Below, piece by piece: positions 54,100 through 61,629 of a stretch of 64,000 bases of DNA. The notes beneath the pieces were generated by a model. It was not told the origin of the DNA, ran no database searches, and saw only the letters and a program-made list of their open reading frames with translations. The stretch spans positions 5,728-69,727 of the forward strand of contig DDSZ01000019.1 of NCBI GenBank assembly GCA_002344205.1. The letters are read 5' to 3'. Positions within the stretch are counted from its first letter, which is position 1. Each line of letters opens with the position of its first letter. Source of the DNA: Opitutaceae bacterium UBA2377. GTDB lineage: Bacteria > Verrucomicrobiota > Verrucomicrobiia > Opitutales > Opitutaceae. Made by a program: the position numbers and the translations under genes.

Positions 54100-57051
54100 A
54101 TGACACCAAGCCTGCACCGATTGCTGCTCAGCGCAGCCCTGCTCGGCGGCGCGACCCTCGCGTTTGCCCAACCCGCGTCCTACCCGGCGCCAAAACCCAC
54201 GGAGGCCGAGACCAAGAAGGCCGCCGATGACACCGAAGACACCGATGCCGACGGCACCATCAAGGCCATCCGCCTTGAGGCCGTCGAGATCACCGGTTCC
54301 CGCATCCGCCGGGTGGATGTCGAAGGTCCCTCCCCGGTCAGCTCCTACGACACGGAATACATCCGCGCCACCGGGGCGATGACCCTCGCCGATCTCCTGA
54401 GCTACCTGCCGCAGACCTATGGCGGCATCGGCTTTGGCCGCGGCAGCGCGCCGAATGAGCTTAACCCCGAGTTCGGCCAACGCACCGAGACCACCACGCC
54501 GGCGCTCAACTTCGTGCTCGGCACCGCCTCGGCACCCGCGGCCCAGACCGGCGTCTCCGGCGTTTCGCTGCGCGGCCTCGGCTCCGGCTCCACCCTCGTG
54601 CTGGTGGACGGTCGGCGCGCCCTCCAATCGGGCGCCGGCAACCGCGGCACCGATACCCGCCAGGGCTTCGTGGACCTCAACACCATCCCGCTCGGCATGG
54701 TGGACCGCATCGAGGTCATCACCGACGGCGCTTCCGCCATCTATGGCGCGGATGCCGTCGCCGGTGTCATCAACATCATCCTCAAGAAAAACTGGTCGGG
54801 CACCGAAATCAGCGGCGGCTACCGCACCGCCGAACACGGTGGCGGACGTGAGCGCAACCTGTCGGTGCTCCACGGCTTCAGCTACGGCCGGCTGAGCGGC
54901 ACCGTTTCCGTGGACTACTTCGACCGTCAGAACCTGAAGGCTTCGCAACGCGCCTTCTCGAAGAACCAGGACCACACCGCCATTCCGGCCGGCACCGTGC
55001 TGGCGACCGGCGCCACCCAGTTTGGCCGCGATCACCGCCTGCTGTGGGGCTACCCCGCAGTGGTGCAGGCCCAGGGCGGCAACGTGGCCGGCAACTTTAA
55101 CGCCATCCCGGGCGTGCGGGTCGTGCTCGTGCCCGAAGGCGCGGCCAACACCCCCACGGTCTCCCAATTCGTCCCGACCTTCGTGATCGTCCCGCCCGCC
55201 ACGGTCGTGAACGCCTCGGGCCAACGCCGGACCAACACCGCCGAATATCTCGACCTCATCCCTGCTTCCGAACGCAAAGGCGTCGGCACCAACTTCAACT
55301 ACAAGTTCAACGACCGGCTCAATGGCTACGCCTCATTCCGCACGAGCGAGGCGAAGACCACCACCACCGCCCAGCTCTCGGCCACCTCGATCACCGGCGG
55401 CTTTGGCACCGCGGCGGTGCAACAGGCGGCCTTCAATCCGTTCAACCAAAACGTGCAGATCGGCATGGTCCTGCACGAATTCGGCCCCGAGTCGCAGAAA
55501 GTGCGCACGCTCGCCGATGCCGCTACCGTCGGCGTCCGCGGCCAAATCGGCGAAACCTGGGAATACGATCTCGGCGCCACTTGGCAGCACCAGAAGCACC
55601 GCCAGATCACCCGCGTTTACAACGGTGCCGGTTTCCTCAACCTGCTCAACCACGCCGACCCCGCGCAGCGCTTCAACCCGTTCATCGACTACCGGGCGGC
55701 GGGCGCGACCTCGCAAGCCGCCCTGCTTGAGCAGCTCGCCCTCTATCCCTACGTGGGCTCCGAGTCCAAGTCCACCGGCTTCGACTTCTCCGCTGATGGC
55801 GATCTCGTGGAGTTCTGGGGCGGTCCCATCAAGGCGGCTTTCGGCACCTCCACCAAGCGCGATGAGGTGGAAAGCAAGACGATCGCCTACTCGCTCACGG
55901 TGGCACCTGTGACCACGATCACCGAACTGGAATCCGCTCAGCGCACCAATGCCGTGTTTGCCGAGTTTAACGTGCCGCTGGTCGGTCAGGCCAATGCGAA
56001 GTCCTTCGCCCGTCGTTTCGACGTGCATGTGGCCGCCCGCTACGAAGAAACCGGACCTTTCTCCGCCTCGGTGCCGAAGATCGGCATCTCGTGGTCACCG
56101 GCCCAGCCCCTGCTGCTGCGGGCCAGTTGGAGCGAAGGCTTCCGCGCTCCCTTCGTGACCGAATACCTTGTGGTCGCGACTCCGATCACCTCCACCCTGA
56201 CCGACCCGCGGCGCAACCCGCCCTCCACCACCGGAGTGCAGGTCACGCGCGGATCGAATCCGAATCCCAAGGTGGAATACTCGGAGAACACCTTTGCGGG
56301 TCTCGTCTTCGAACCGCCTTCCGTCAAGGGACTCAGCTTCCAGGTAAATTACTATGAGACGGAGCAGACGGATACGCTGCAGGTGCTCTCGGCGCAGAAC
56401 ATCGTGAACAACGAGGCGCTCTTCCCCGACCGGGTCACCCGCGCCGCACCCGATGCCACCGACACCGCGCTCGGCCAGCCCGGCCGCATCACGGGCGTGG
56501 ACGGCGTCTTCATCAACTTCGGCCGGGTGGTGAACCGCAGCGCCGATTTCCTCGTGGACTACACCCTGCCGTGGGAAGAGTTCGGTCGCTGGCGCATCAA
56601 CTTCAGCGCGAGCACCACGCTTGAATCCACCCGCCAGCTCGCCCCCGGCCAACCCGCGGTCGTCCTGGAAGAAGACACCGGCTCGCCGCCGAAGTGGCGC
56701 TTCAACACGGCGCTCTTCTGGCGCAAGGGCAACTGGAACGCCTCGGCCTTCCTCTGGTATCTTGACGGCTTCAAGACCAACAACTCCGGCAACACCCTTG
56801 TGTCCAACAACACCGTCATCGCCTACAACCCCACGCCTGCGGTCGCCAAGCTCGACCTGCGCGCGAGCTACGAGTTCCGGGACGGCGTGTGGCGCGGCTA
56901 CGGCAAGGGCCTGCGTGTCGGTGTCGGCGTGAGCAACGTCTTCGACAAGGAGCCGCCGTTCTCCGATACCGTCTGGGGCTTCAATGCCGGTCTGCACAGC
57001 CAGCTCACCCTCGGCCGGGCCTACGAGTTCTCCTTCGTGCTCCCGTTCTGA
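54100..57051 (+). CDS. TonB-dependent outer-membrane receptor
   Basis: 983 residues. Signal peptide LLLSAALLGGATLAFAQ, then an acidic linker (KKAADDTEDTDADG). The plug is clear: ITGSRIRRVDVEGPSPVSSYDTEYIRATGAMTLADLLSYLPQ, RGLGSGSTLVLVDGRRALQ and DRIEVITDGASAIYGADAVAGVINIILKK. The rest is a 22-strand barrel ending with aromatic F (YEFSFVLPF). There is no STN domain, unlike the receptor at 40916, so it is not a FecR-signalling type. The substrate is unknown. It ends before a strong terminator. Confidence 0.93.
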   Translation: MTPSLHRLLLSAALLGGATLAFAQPASYPAPKPTEAETKKAADDTEDTDADGTIKAIRLEAVEITGSRIRRVDVEGPSPVSSYDTEYIRATGAMTLADLLSYLPQTYGGIGFGRGSAPNELNPEFGQRTETTTPALNFVLGTASAPAAQTGVSGVSLRGLGSGSTLVLVDGRRALQSGAGNRGTDTRQGFVDLNTIPLGMVDRIEVITDGASAIYGADAVAGVINIILKKNWSGTEISGGYRTAEHGGGRERNLSVLHGFSYGRLSGTVSVDYFDRQNLKASQRAFSKNQDHTAIPAGTVLATGATQFGRDHRLLWGYPAVVQAQGGNVAGNFNAIPGVRVVLVPEGAANTPTVSQFVPTFVIVPPATVVNASGQRRTNTAEYLDLIPASERKGVGTNFNYKFNDRLNGYASFRTSEAKTTTTAQLSATSITGGFGTAAVQQAAFNPFNQNVQIGMVLHEFGPESQKVRTLADAATVGVRGQIGETWEYDLGATWQHQKHRQITRVYNGAGFLNLLNHADPAQRFNPFIDYRAAGATSQAALLEQLALYPYVGSESKSTGFDFSADGDLVEFWGGPIKAAFGTSTKRDEVESKTIAYSLTVAPVTTITELESAQRTNAVFAEFNVPLVGQANAKSFARRFDVHVAARYEETGPFSASVPKIGISWSPAQPLLLRASWSEGFRAPFVTEYLVVATPITSTLTDPRRNPPSTTGVQVTRGSNPNPKVEYSENTFAGLVFEPPSVKGLSFQVNYYETEQTDTLQVLSAQNIVNNEALFPDRVTRAAPDATDTALGQPGRITGVDGVFINFGRVVNRSADFLVDYTLPWEEFGRWRINFSASTTLESTRQLAPGQPAVVLEEDTGSPPKWRFNTALFWRKGNWNASAFLWYLDGFKTNNSGNTLVSNNTVIAYNPTPAVAKLDLRASYEFRDGVWRGYGKGLRVGVGVSNVFDKEPPFSDTVWGFNAGLHSQLTLGRAYEFSFVLPF

Positions 57052-57080
57052 TCCGTTTGTCCGTTGTGTGTTGTTAATCA

Positions 57081-57112
57081 GGCGCCCGGGCTTCGGCCCC
57101 GGCGCCTTTTTT
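57081..57112 (+). terminator. Intrinsic terminator of the TonB receptor
   Basis: GGCGCCCGGGC and GCCCCGGCGCC form an 11-bp stem with one mismatch around a TTCG loop, followed by six T. It is 30 bases after the stop. Confidence 0.9.
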
Positions 57113-57179
57113 ATCCCTCGCGATTAGTCCTTTCGACCCATAGCCCTCGGACCGCCCGTCCGTTACACTGCCCAGACGC

Positions 57180-58127
57180 ATGCCCGCGACGATTCACCGC
57201 CCCCGGCCTCCCGTGCTCTCCCTGATCGGCAACACCCCGCTGGTGCCGCTCCACTTCGCCGCGGAAAACCGCACGCTTTATGCGAAGGCCGAGTTCCTCA
57301 ACCCCAGCGGCTCCATCAAGGACCGGCTCGCGCTTTGCGTCATCGAGGATGCCGAGCAGCGCGGCCTCCTGCAGGCCGACTCGGTCATCCTCGAATGCAC
57401 CAGCGGCAACACCGGCATCTCCCTTGCCATGGTCGGCGCCGCCAAGGGCTACAAGGTGAAGATCCTCATGAGCGACAGCGCGAGCGTCGAGCGGCGCTAC
57501 CTCATCGAGCAGTTCGGCGGCGAAGTGCAGCTCTTCAAGGCCACCCAGGGCTACGGCACCGGCATCCAGCTTTCCCTGGAGATGGCCGCCAAGGACGCCC
57601 GCTACTTCCTGCCGCGCCAGTTTGAGAACCAGATCAACGCCCAGGACCACGAGGAGCACACCGGCCGCGAGATCCTCTCGCAGATGCACGGACTGGTGGA
57701 CGCCTTCGTCGCGGGCTACGGCACCGGCGGCACCCTCACCGGCTGCGGCCGCGCCATCCGCGCCGCCAACCCCGCCGCCAAGATCTACGCGATGGAACCC
57801 GCCGAGGCCGCCATGCTCTCCGGCGAGATGCCCTGCTGCCACTTCATCGAGGGCGTCGCCGGCGGCTATGTGCCGCCGCTCCTGCGCTCCGCGCACATCG
57901 ACGCCCCCGTCAAGGTCACCAGCAACGACGCCCTCGCCATGACCCGCCGGCTCAACCGCGAGTTCGGCCTGCTCGTCGGCACGTCCAGCGGCGCCAATGT
58001 CACCGCCGCCCTCCGCGTGGCGGGCGACCTCGGGCCCGAGTCGCGCGTCGTCACCGTCCTCTGCGACCGCGCCGAGCGTTACTACTCCACCCGGCTTTTT
58101 GCCCGGAACAACCCCGCCGGGGAATAA
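57180..58127 (+). CDS. cysK: Cysteine synthase (O-acetylserine sulfhydrylase)
   Basis: 315 residues. PLP enzyme making cysteine from O-acetylserine and sulfide. The PLP lysine is in NPSGSIKDRLALCVIEDAE, the substrate loop is LECTSGNTGISLAMVGAAKG, the phosphate cradle is GYGTGGTLTGCGR. SDSASVERRYLIEQFGGEV varies from the usual MPESMSIERR. A C-terminal PLP-contacting Ser is in LVGTSSGANVTAAL. CysK, CysM and cystathionine beta-synthase-like proteins look alike; CysK/CysM is most likely. ATG 57180 follows the terminator. Confidence 0.9.
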   Translation: MPATIHRPRPPVLSLIGNTPLVPLHFAAENRTLYAKAEFLNPSGSIKDRLALCVIEDAEQRGLLQADSVILECTSGNTGISLAMVGAAKGYKVKILMSDSASVERRYLIEQFGGEVQLFKATQGYGTGIQLSLEMAAKDARYFLPRQFENQINAQDHEEHTGREILSQMHGLVDAFVAGYGTGGTLTGCGRAIRAANPAAKIYAMEPAEAAMLSGEMPCCHFIEGVAGGYVPPLLRSAHIDAPVKVTSNDALAMTRRLNREFGLLVGTSSGANVTAALRVAGDLGPESRVVTVLCDRAERYYSTRLFARNNPAGE

Positions 58128-58173
58128 CCGGCCCGGTTTGCACCGCCGCCAGAGTGCGTTCACCTTAACCACC

Positions 58174-60276
58174 ATGTTTGCCCGCCTGTCCGTCCTCTGC
58201 GCCCTCGCGCTCACCGTCCTCCTGCCGACTGCCGCCACGTCGCAGGTCCGCGCCACCCTCGTGGCCGACGTCTCTTCCATCCAGCCCGGCCAGCCGTTCA
58301 ACGCCGCGCTCCGCCTGCAGCACGAGGGCCACTGGCACACCTATTGGATCAACCCCGGCACCGGCCTGGCCACCACGCTCGACTGGACGCTGCCCGCGGG
58401 CTTCACGGCCTCGGACATCCGCTGGCCCGTGCCAACTGCCCTGCGCGACCGCGGCGGCAACGTCATCGGCAACGGCTACGAGGGCGATGTCCTGCTGCCC
58501 GTGACCATCACACCCCCGGCCGACCTCGCGCCGGGCACGAATGTCACCCTGAAAGTCTATGCCGAGTGGCTGATGTGCGAGGACACCTGCATCCCGGGCG
58601 ATGCCAACCTGCAACTCACCCTGCCGGTCGTCGCCGGTCCGGCCGCGCCGCATCCCACGTTTGGCGAACGCATCACCGCCGCGGTGGCCCGGTTGCCGCG
58701 CGCCGATCCCGCCTGGCAGCTTAGTGCCATCAAGGCCGGCGGCACGATCACCCTCGCGGTGAAAGCCGCACAGCCCTCGGATCACGTCCCGCAGGATCTG
58801 CATTTCTTCGCCGACGACAATCTCGTCGGTTACGACCTGCCCCAGACCGTCAGCTCCGACGGCCAGGGTGGATTCGTGCTGACCCTGAAGATTGCCGCGG
58901 ATGCCGATGCCAACGCCGCCGAGCTGCGCGGCGTGCTTGCGGCCAAGAACGGCTGGCGGGCCGACGGTTCGCTCCCCGCGCTCCGGGTCGAATCGCCTTT
59001 TGTCACCGATGAAATCACGGCCGCCGGTTTGGAGACGACCACACCCGCCGCCACCACCGGCCTGGCCGGCACACTGGCCCTCGCCTTCATCGGCGGACTC
59101 ATCCTCAACCTCATGCCCTGCGTCTTCCCCGTGCTCGGCATCAAGATCCTCGGCTTCGTCAACCAGGCCGGCAGCGACCAGCGCAAGGTCGTGATGCACG
59201 GGATCACCTTCACGCTCGGCGTGCTGCTCTCGTTTTGGGCGCTGGCCGGCGCGCTCGCCATCCTCCGGGCCGGCGGCGATCAGCTCGGCTGGGGTTTCCA
59301 ACTGCAATCGGCGGGCTTCGTCTTCGCCCTCACCGTGCTGCTGCTGGTCTTCGCCCTCAACATGAGCGGCGTGTTTGAATTCGGCCTCGGCGCCACCGGC
59401 GTCGGCGCCGGGTTGCAGATGAAGGACGGCTACGCCGGCTCGTTCTTCACCGGCGTGCTGGCCACGGTCGTCGCCACGCCCTGCTCCGCGCCGTTTCTCG
59501 CGCCGGCCCTCGGTGCGGCCCTCGCGCTGCCCACGACGGAATCCTTCGTCATCTTCACGGCCATCGCGCTCGGGCTCTCCGCACCCTACCTGCTGCTCTC
59601 GCTCTTTCCCGCGGCCATCAAGGTGCTGCCGCGGCCGGGCGCGTGGATGGAGACCTTCAAGCAGTTCATGGCCTTCCCGCTCTACGCCACCGTGGGCTAC
59701 CTCGTATGGGTGCTCGCCGGCCAGGTGAGCGAACCCGCTTTCCTCATCACGCTCTTCAGCCTCGTGCTGATCGCGCTGGCGGCCTGGTTCTACGGCCGCT
59801 GGAACGCTCCCGGCGCCACGGCTGGCCGGGCCCGTTTCGGTCTCGCTTCCGGGGCCGTCCTGCTGGTCGCCGGCCTCTGGTTGGGCTGGCCCGCCGCCCC
59901 GGCGCAGGCCGCGACCGAGGGCGAAACCGGTTACACCCTCACTTGGGAAGACTGGAGCCCCGCTGCCGTGGAGAAATACCAAGCCGAAGGCCGGACCATC
60001 TATGTGGACTTCACCGCCCGCTGGTGCTTCACCTGCCAGACCAACAAGGCCGCCGTCTTCGGCTCCGCCGAGGTCCTGCGTTATTTCGCCGAACACAACA
60101 TCGTCGCCCTGAAGGCCGACTGGACGAACAAGGATCCCCGCATCACCGCCGAGCTGGCGAAATACCAACGCAGCGCGATCCCGTTCAACCTCATCTGGCT
60201 GCCCGGACACACCGAGCCCATCATCCTGCCTGAGCTGCTCACCCCCGGTATCGTCCTCGGTGCCCTCAAGGGCTGA
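58174..60276 (+). CDS. dsbD: Thiol:disulfide interchange protein DsbD-like
   Basis: 700 residues from ATG 58174. Three parts: an exported N-terminal domain with a CEDTC pair (C135, C139); an eight-helix membrane domain with NLMPCVFPVLGIKILGF and VATPCSAPFLAPALG (the reactive membrane Cys pair); and a C-terminal thioredoxin-like domain with WCFTC (C618, C621). It carries electrons from cytosolic thioredoxin to periplasmic partners. Those partners may be the TlpA-like proteins at 39810 and 61630. A 46-base gap separates it from cysK. Confidence 0.92.
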   Translation: MFARLSVLCALALTVLLPTAATSQVRATLVADVSSIQPGQPFNAALRLQHEGHWHTYWINPGTGLATTLDWTLPAGFTASDIRWPVPTALRDRGGNVIGNGYEGDVLLPVTITPPADLAPGTNVTLKVYAEWLMCEDTCIPGDANLQLTLPVVAGPAAPHPTFGERITAAVARLPRADPAWQLSAIKAGGTITLAVKAAQPSDHVPQDLHFFADDNLVGYDLPQTVSSDGQGGFVLTLKIAADADANAAELRGVLAAKNGWRADGSLPALRVESPFVTDEITAAGLETTTPAATTGLAGTLALAFIGGLILNLMPCVFPVLGIKILGFVNQAGSDQRKVVMHGITFTLGVLLSFWALAGALAILRAGGDQLGWGFQLQSAGFVFALTVLLLVFALNMSGVFEFGLGATGVGAGLQMKDGYAGSFFTGVLATVVATPCSAPFLAPALGAALALPTTESFVIFTAIALGLSAPYLLLSLFPAAIKVLPRPGAWMETFKQFMAFPLYATVGYLVWVLAGQVSEPAFLITLFSLVLIALAAWFYGRWNAPGATAGRARFGLASGAVLLVAGLWLGWPAAPAQAATEGETGYTLTWEDWSPAAVEKYQAEGRTIYVDFTARWCFTCQTNKAAVFGSAEVLRYFAEHNIVALKADWTNKDPRITAELAKYQRSAIPFNLIWLPGHTEPIILPELLTPGIVLGALKG

Positions 60277-60335
60277 GCGCGCCGCCTTGCCCTTGGTCGG
60301 GAGCGGGATCGCCTTCCTTGTGACGCGGTAGCGCC

Positions 60336-60361
60336 GGTAGGGTCCGCTCTCCGAGCGGACC
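60336..60361. repeat. GTAGGG-type palindromic repeat
   Basis: GGTAG followed by GGTCCGCTC and GAGCGGACC (9-bp perfect arms, 3-base loop). Related to the elements at 9141 and 37739. It lies between the convergent DsbD and LuxR genes and might also act as a weak terminator. Confidence 0.6.
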
Positions 60362-60398
60362 GCAGCTCACCGGGAGGCGAGAATCGGCGGCCCTCGCT

Positions 60399-61592
60399 TC
60401 AGCGCAGGAGCGAGATCAGTTTCGCGCGGCTGGTGATGCCGAGCTTGGCGAAGATGGACTGCAACTGGTTCTTGATCGTGCCGACGCTCTTGTGCAGCCG
60501 CGTGGCGATCTCCTCGTTGCCGAGCCCGTCGCGCACCAGCAGCGCCACCTCGCGCTCGCGGGGCGTGAGCTTGGCGAGGACGGTGAACTGGCGCTGCTCG
60601 GCCCCGGCACTGGGGGCGTTGAGCACGGCGCGGTTGATCAACTGGGCGAAAAGATAAGGCCGCGTCAGCAACGGATCGTCGAGGGTCACGAGGCTCAGGT
60701 CGGCCTGGAGCGAAGGCTGCTCGGGATGCACCAGGCTGCGGCGCAACTGGCTGAGCCCCGTGGTCGGCGCCAAGGCCTGTGCGTAGTGCTCGCCCAGCAG
60801 GGTCTCGTAGGCCTCGAGGAAGGCCGCGGGCACGGCAAAGACGGCGCGGCTGTTCATGCGGTGCGCAGCCTCGGGGCCGAGGTTCCACATGGCGCAGGCG
60901 TCGAAGGCCTCGGGATTGGCAAAGACCACCTCGCGCTTGGCGTTCACGAGGAGCACGCCCTGCGGCAGGAGGTTGATGAACTGCTGGAGCGTGCTGCGGC
61001 AAACGCGCTCCTCCTCCTGTTTCTCAATGCGGCGGAGGGTGCGGTCGAAGATCGGGTGCAGGTCGAGCAGGAGGTTGAACTCGCTGCGCGTGAAGGCCGG
61101 CTGCGTGAAGGCGCGGCGCAGCACCATGATGTTTTTGCGCTCGCCTTTTTCCCAGGTCGTGAGGCCAAGCAGCTTGTCAAAGCCCTCGGCCTTGAGGACA
61201 TGCCGGTAGAAATCGCTGCGTTTCCGCCGGGCCGGCTCGGCCGGCATCATGTCGGCCAGGTTGTAGAGCTTGATGCCGGGATGGTCGTTCAGATACGCGT
61301 GCGTCGGGGTGAGCTTGGCCCGGGCCCGCCACCACTCGGCGGCCCGCTGCGAGGGCTGGGAGTGGAGCGTGAGCGCCCCGGGCACCTTTTCCTTGGCGTC
61401 AAGAAACAGGGTCGCCGAGTGCTGGTCAGGAAACGCCGCCTGCAAAAAAGCCCGCAGCGCGCTCCAGAAAGCGGTGACGTTCGGCGCCGTCTCCAGGTCC
61501 ACCAACGGCCGGTGGAGCAGCGGATCGTTGATCTGCAGCGACCGGTCGTTGACCTGGATTTTGGCGGCGGGCTTGGACACGGAGGGTGACAA
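60399..61592 (-). CDS. LuxR-type (GerE HTH) transcriptional regulator, long form
   Basis: 397 residues. The N-terminal 200 residues form an unassigned sensor-like region. A PAS-like segment follows: FINLLPQGVLLVNAKREVVFANPEAFDACAMWNLG. The C-terminus is a GerE domain, LTPREREVALLVRDGLGNEEIATRLHKSVGTIKNQLQSIFAKLGITSRAKLISLL. The PAS-like and HTH parts resemble the regulator at 39114 (ACAVWNFGER versus ACAMWNLGPE). Targets are unknown; it is convergent with DsbD and just downstream of the four-domain thioredoxin gene. Confidence 0.82.
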   Translation of the reverse strand: MSPSVSKPAAKIQVNDRSLQINDPLLHRPLVDLETAPNVTAFWSALRAFLQAAFPDQHSATLFLDAKEKVPGALTLHSQPSQRAAEWWRARAKLTPTHAYLNDHPGIKLYNLADMMPAEPARRKRSDFYRHVLKAEGFDKLLGLTTWEKGERKNIMVLRRAFTQPAFTRSEFNLLLDLHPIFDRTLRRIEKQEEERVCRSTLQQFINLLPQGVLLVNAKREVVFANPEAFDACAMWNLGPEAAHRMNSRAVFAVPAAFLEAYETLLGEHYAQALAPTTGLSQLRRSLVHPEQPSLQADLSLVTLDDPLLTRPYLFAQLINRAVLNAPSAGAEQRQFTVLAKLTPREREVALLVRDGLGNEEIATRLHKSVGTIKNQLQSIFAKLGITSRAKLISLLR

Positions 61593-61629
61593 TGCAGGTT
61601 TCCTACCAGAATGGCCAGCCCCTATCGTT

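Noticed and set aside
57081-57112. GC-rich hairpin considered as a riboswitch for cysK
   Set aside because: The stem with a TTCG loop and T-run is a standard terminator of the upstream receptor gene.
58165-60210. 681-residue minus-strand ORF
   Set aside because: Antisense to DsbD; composition rich in Gly, Glu and Arg, no recognisable domain.
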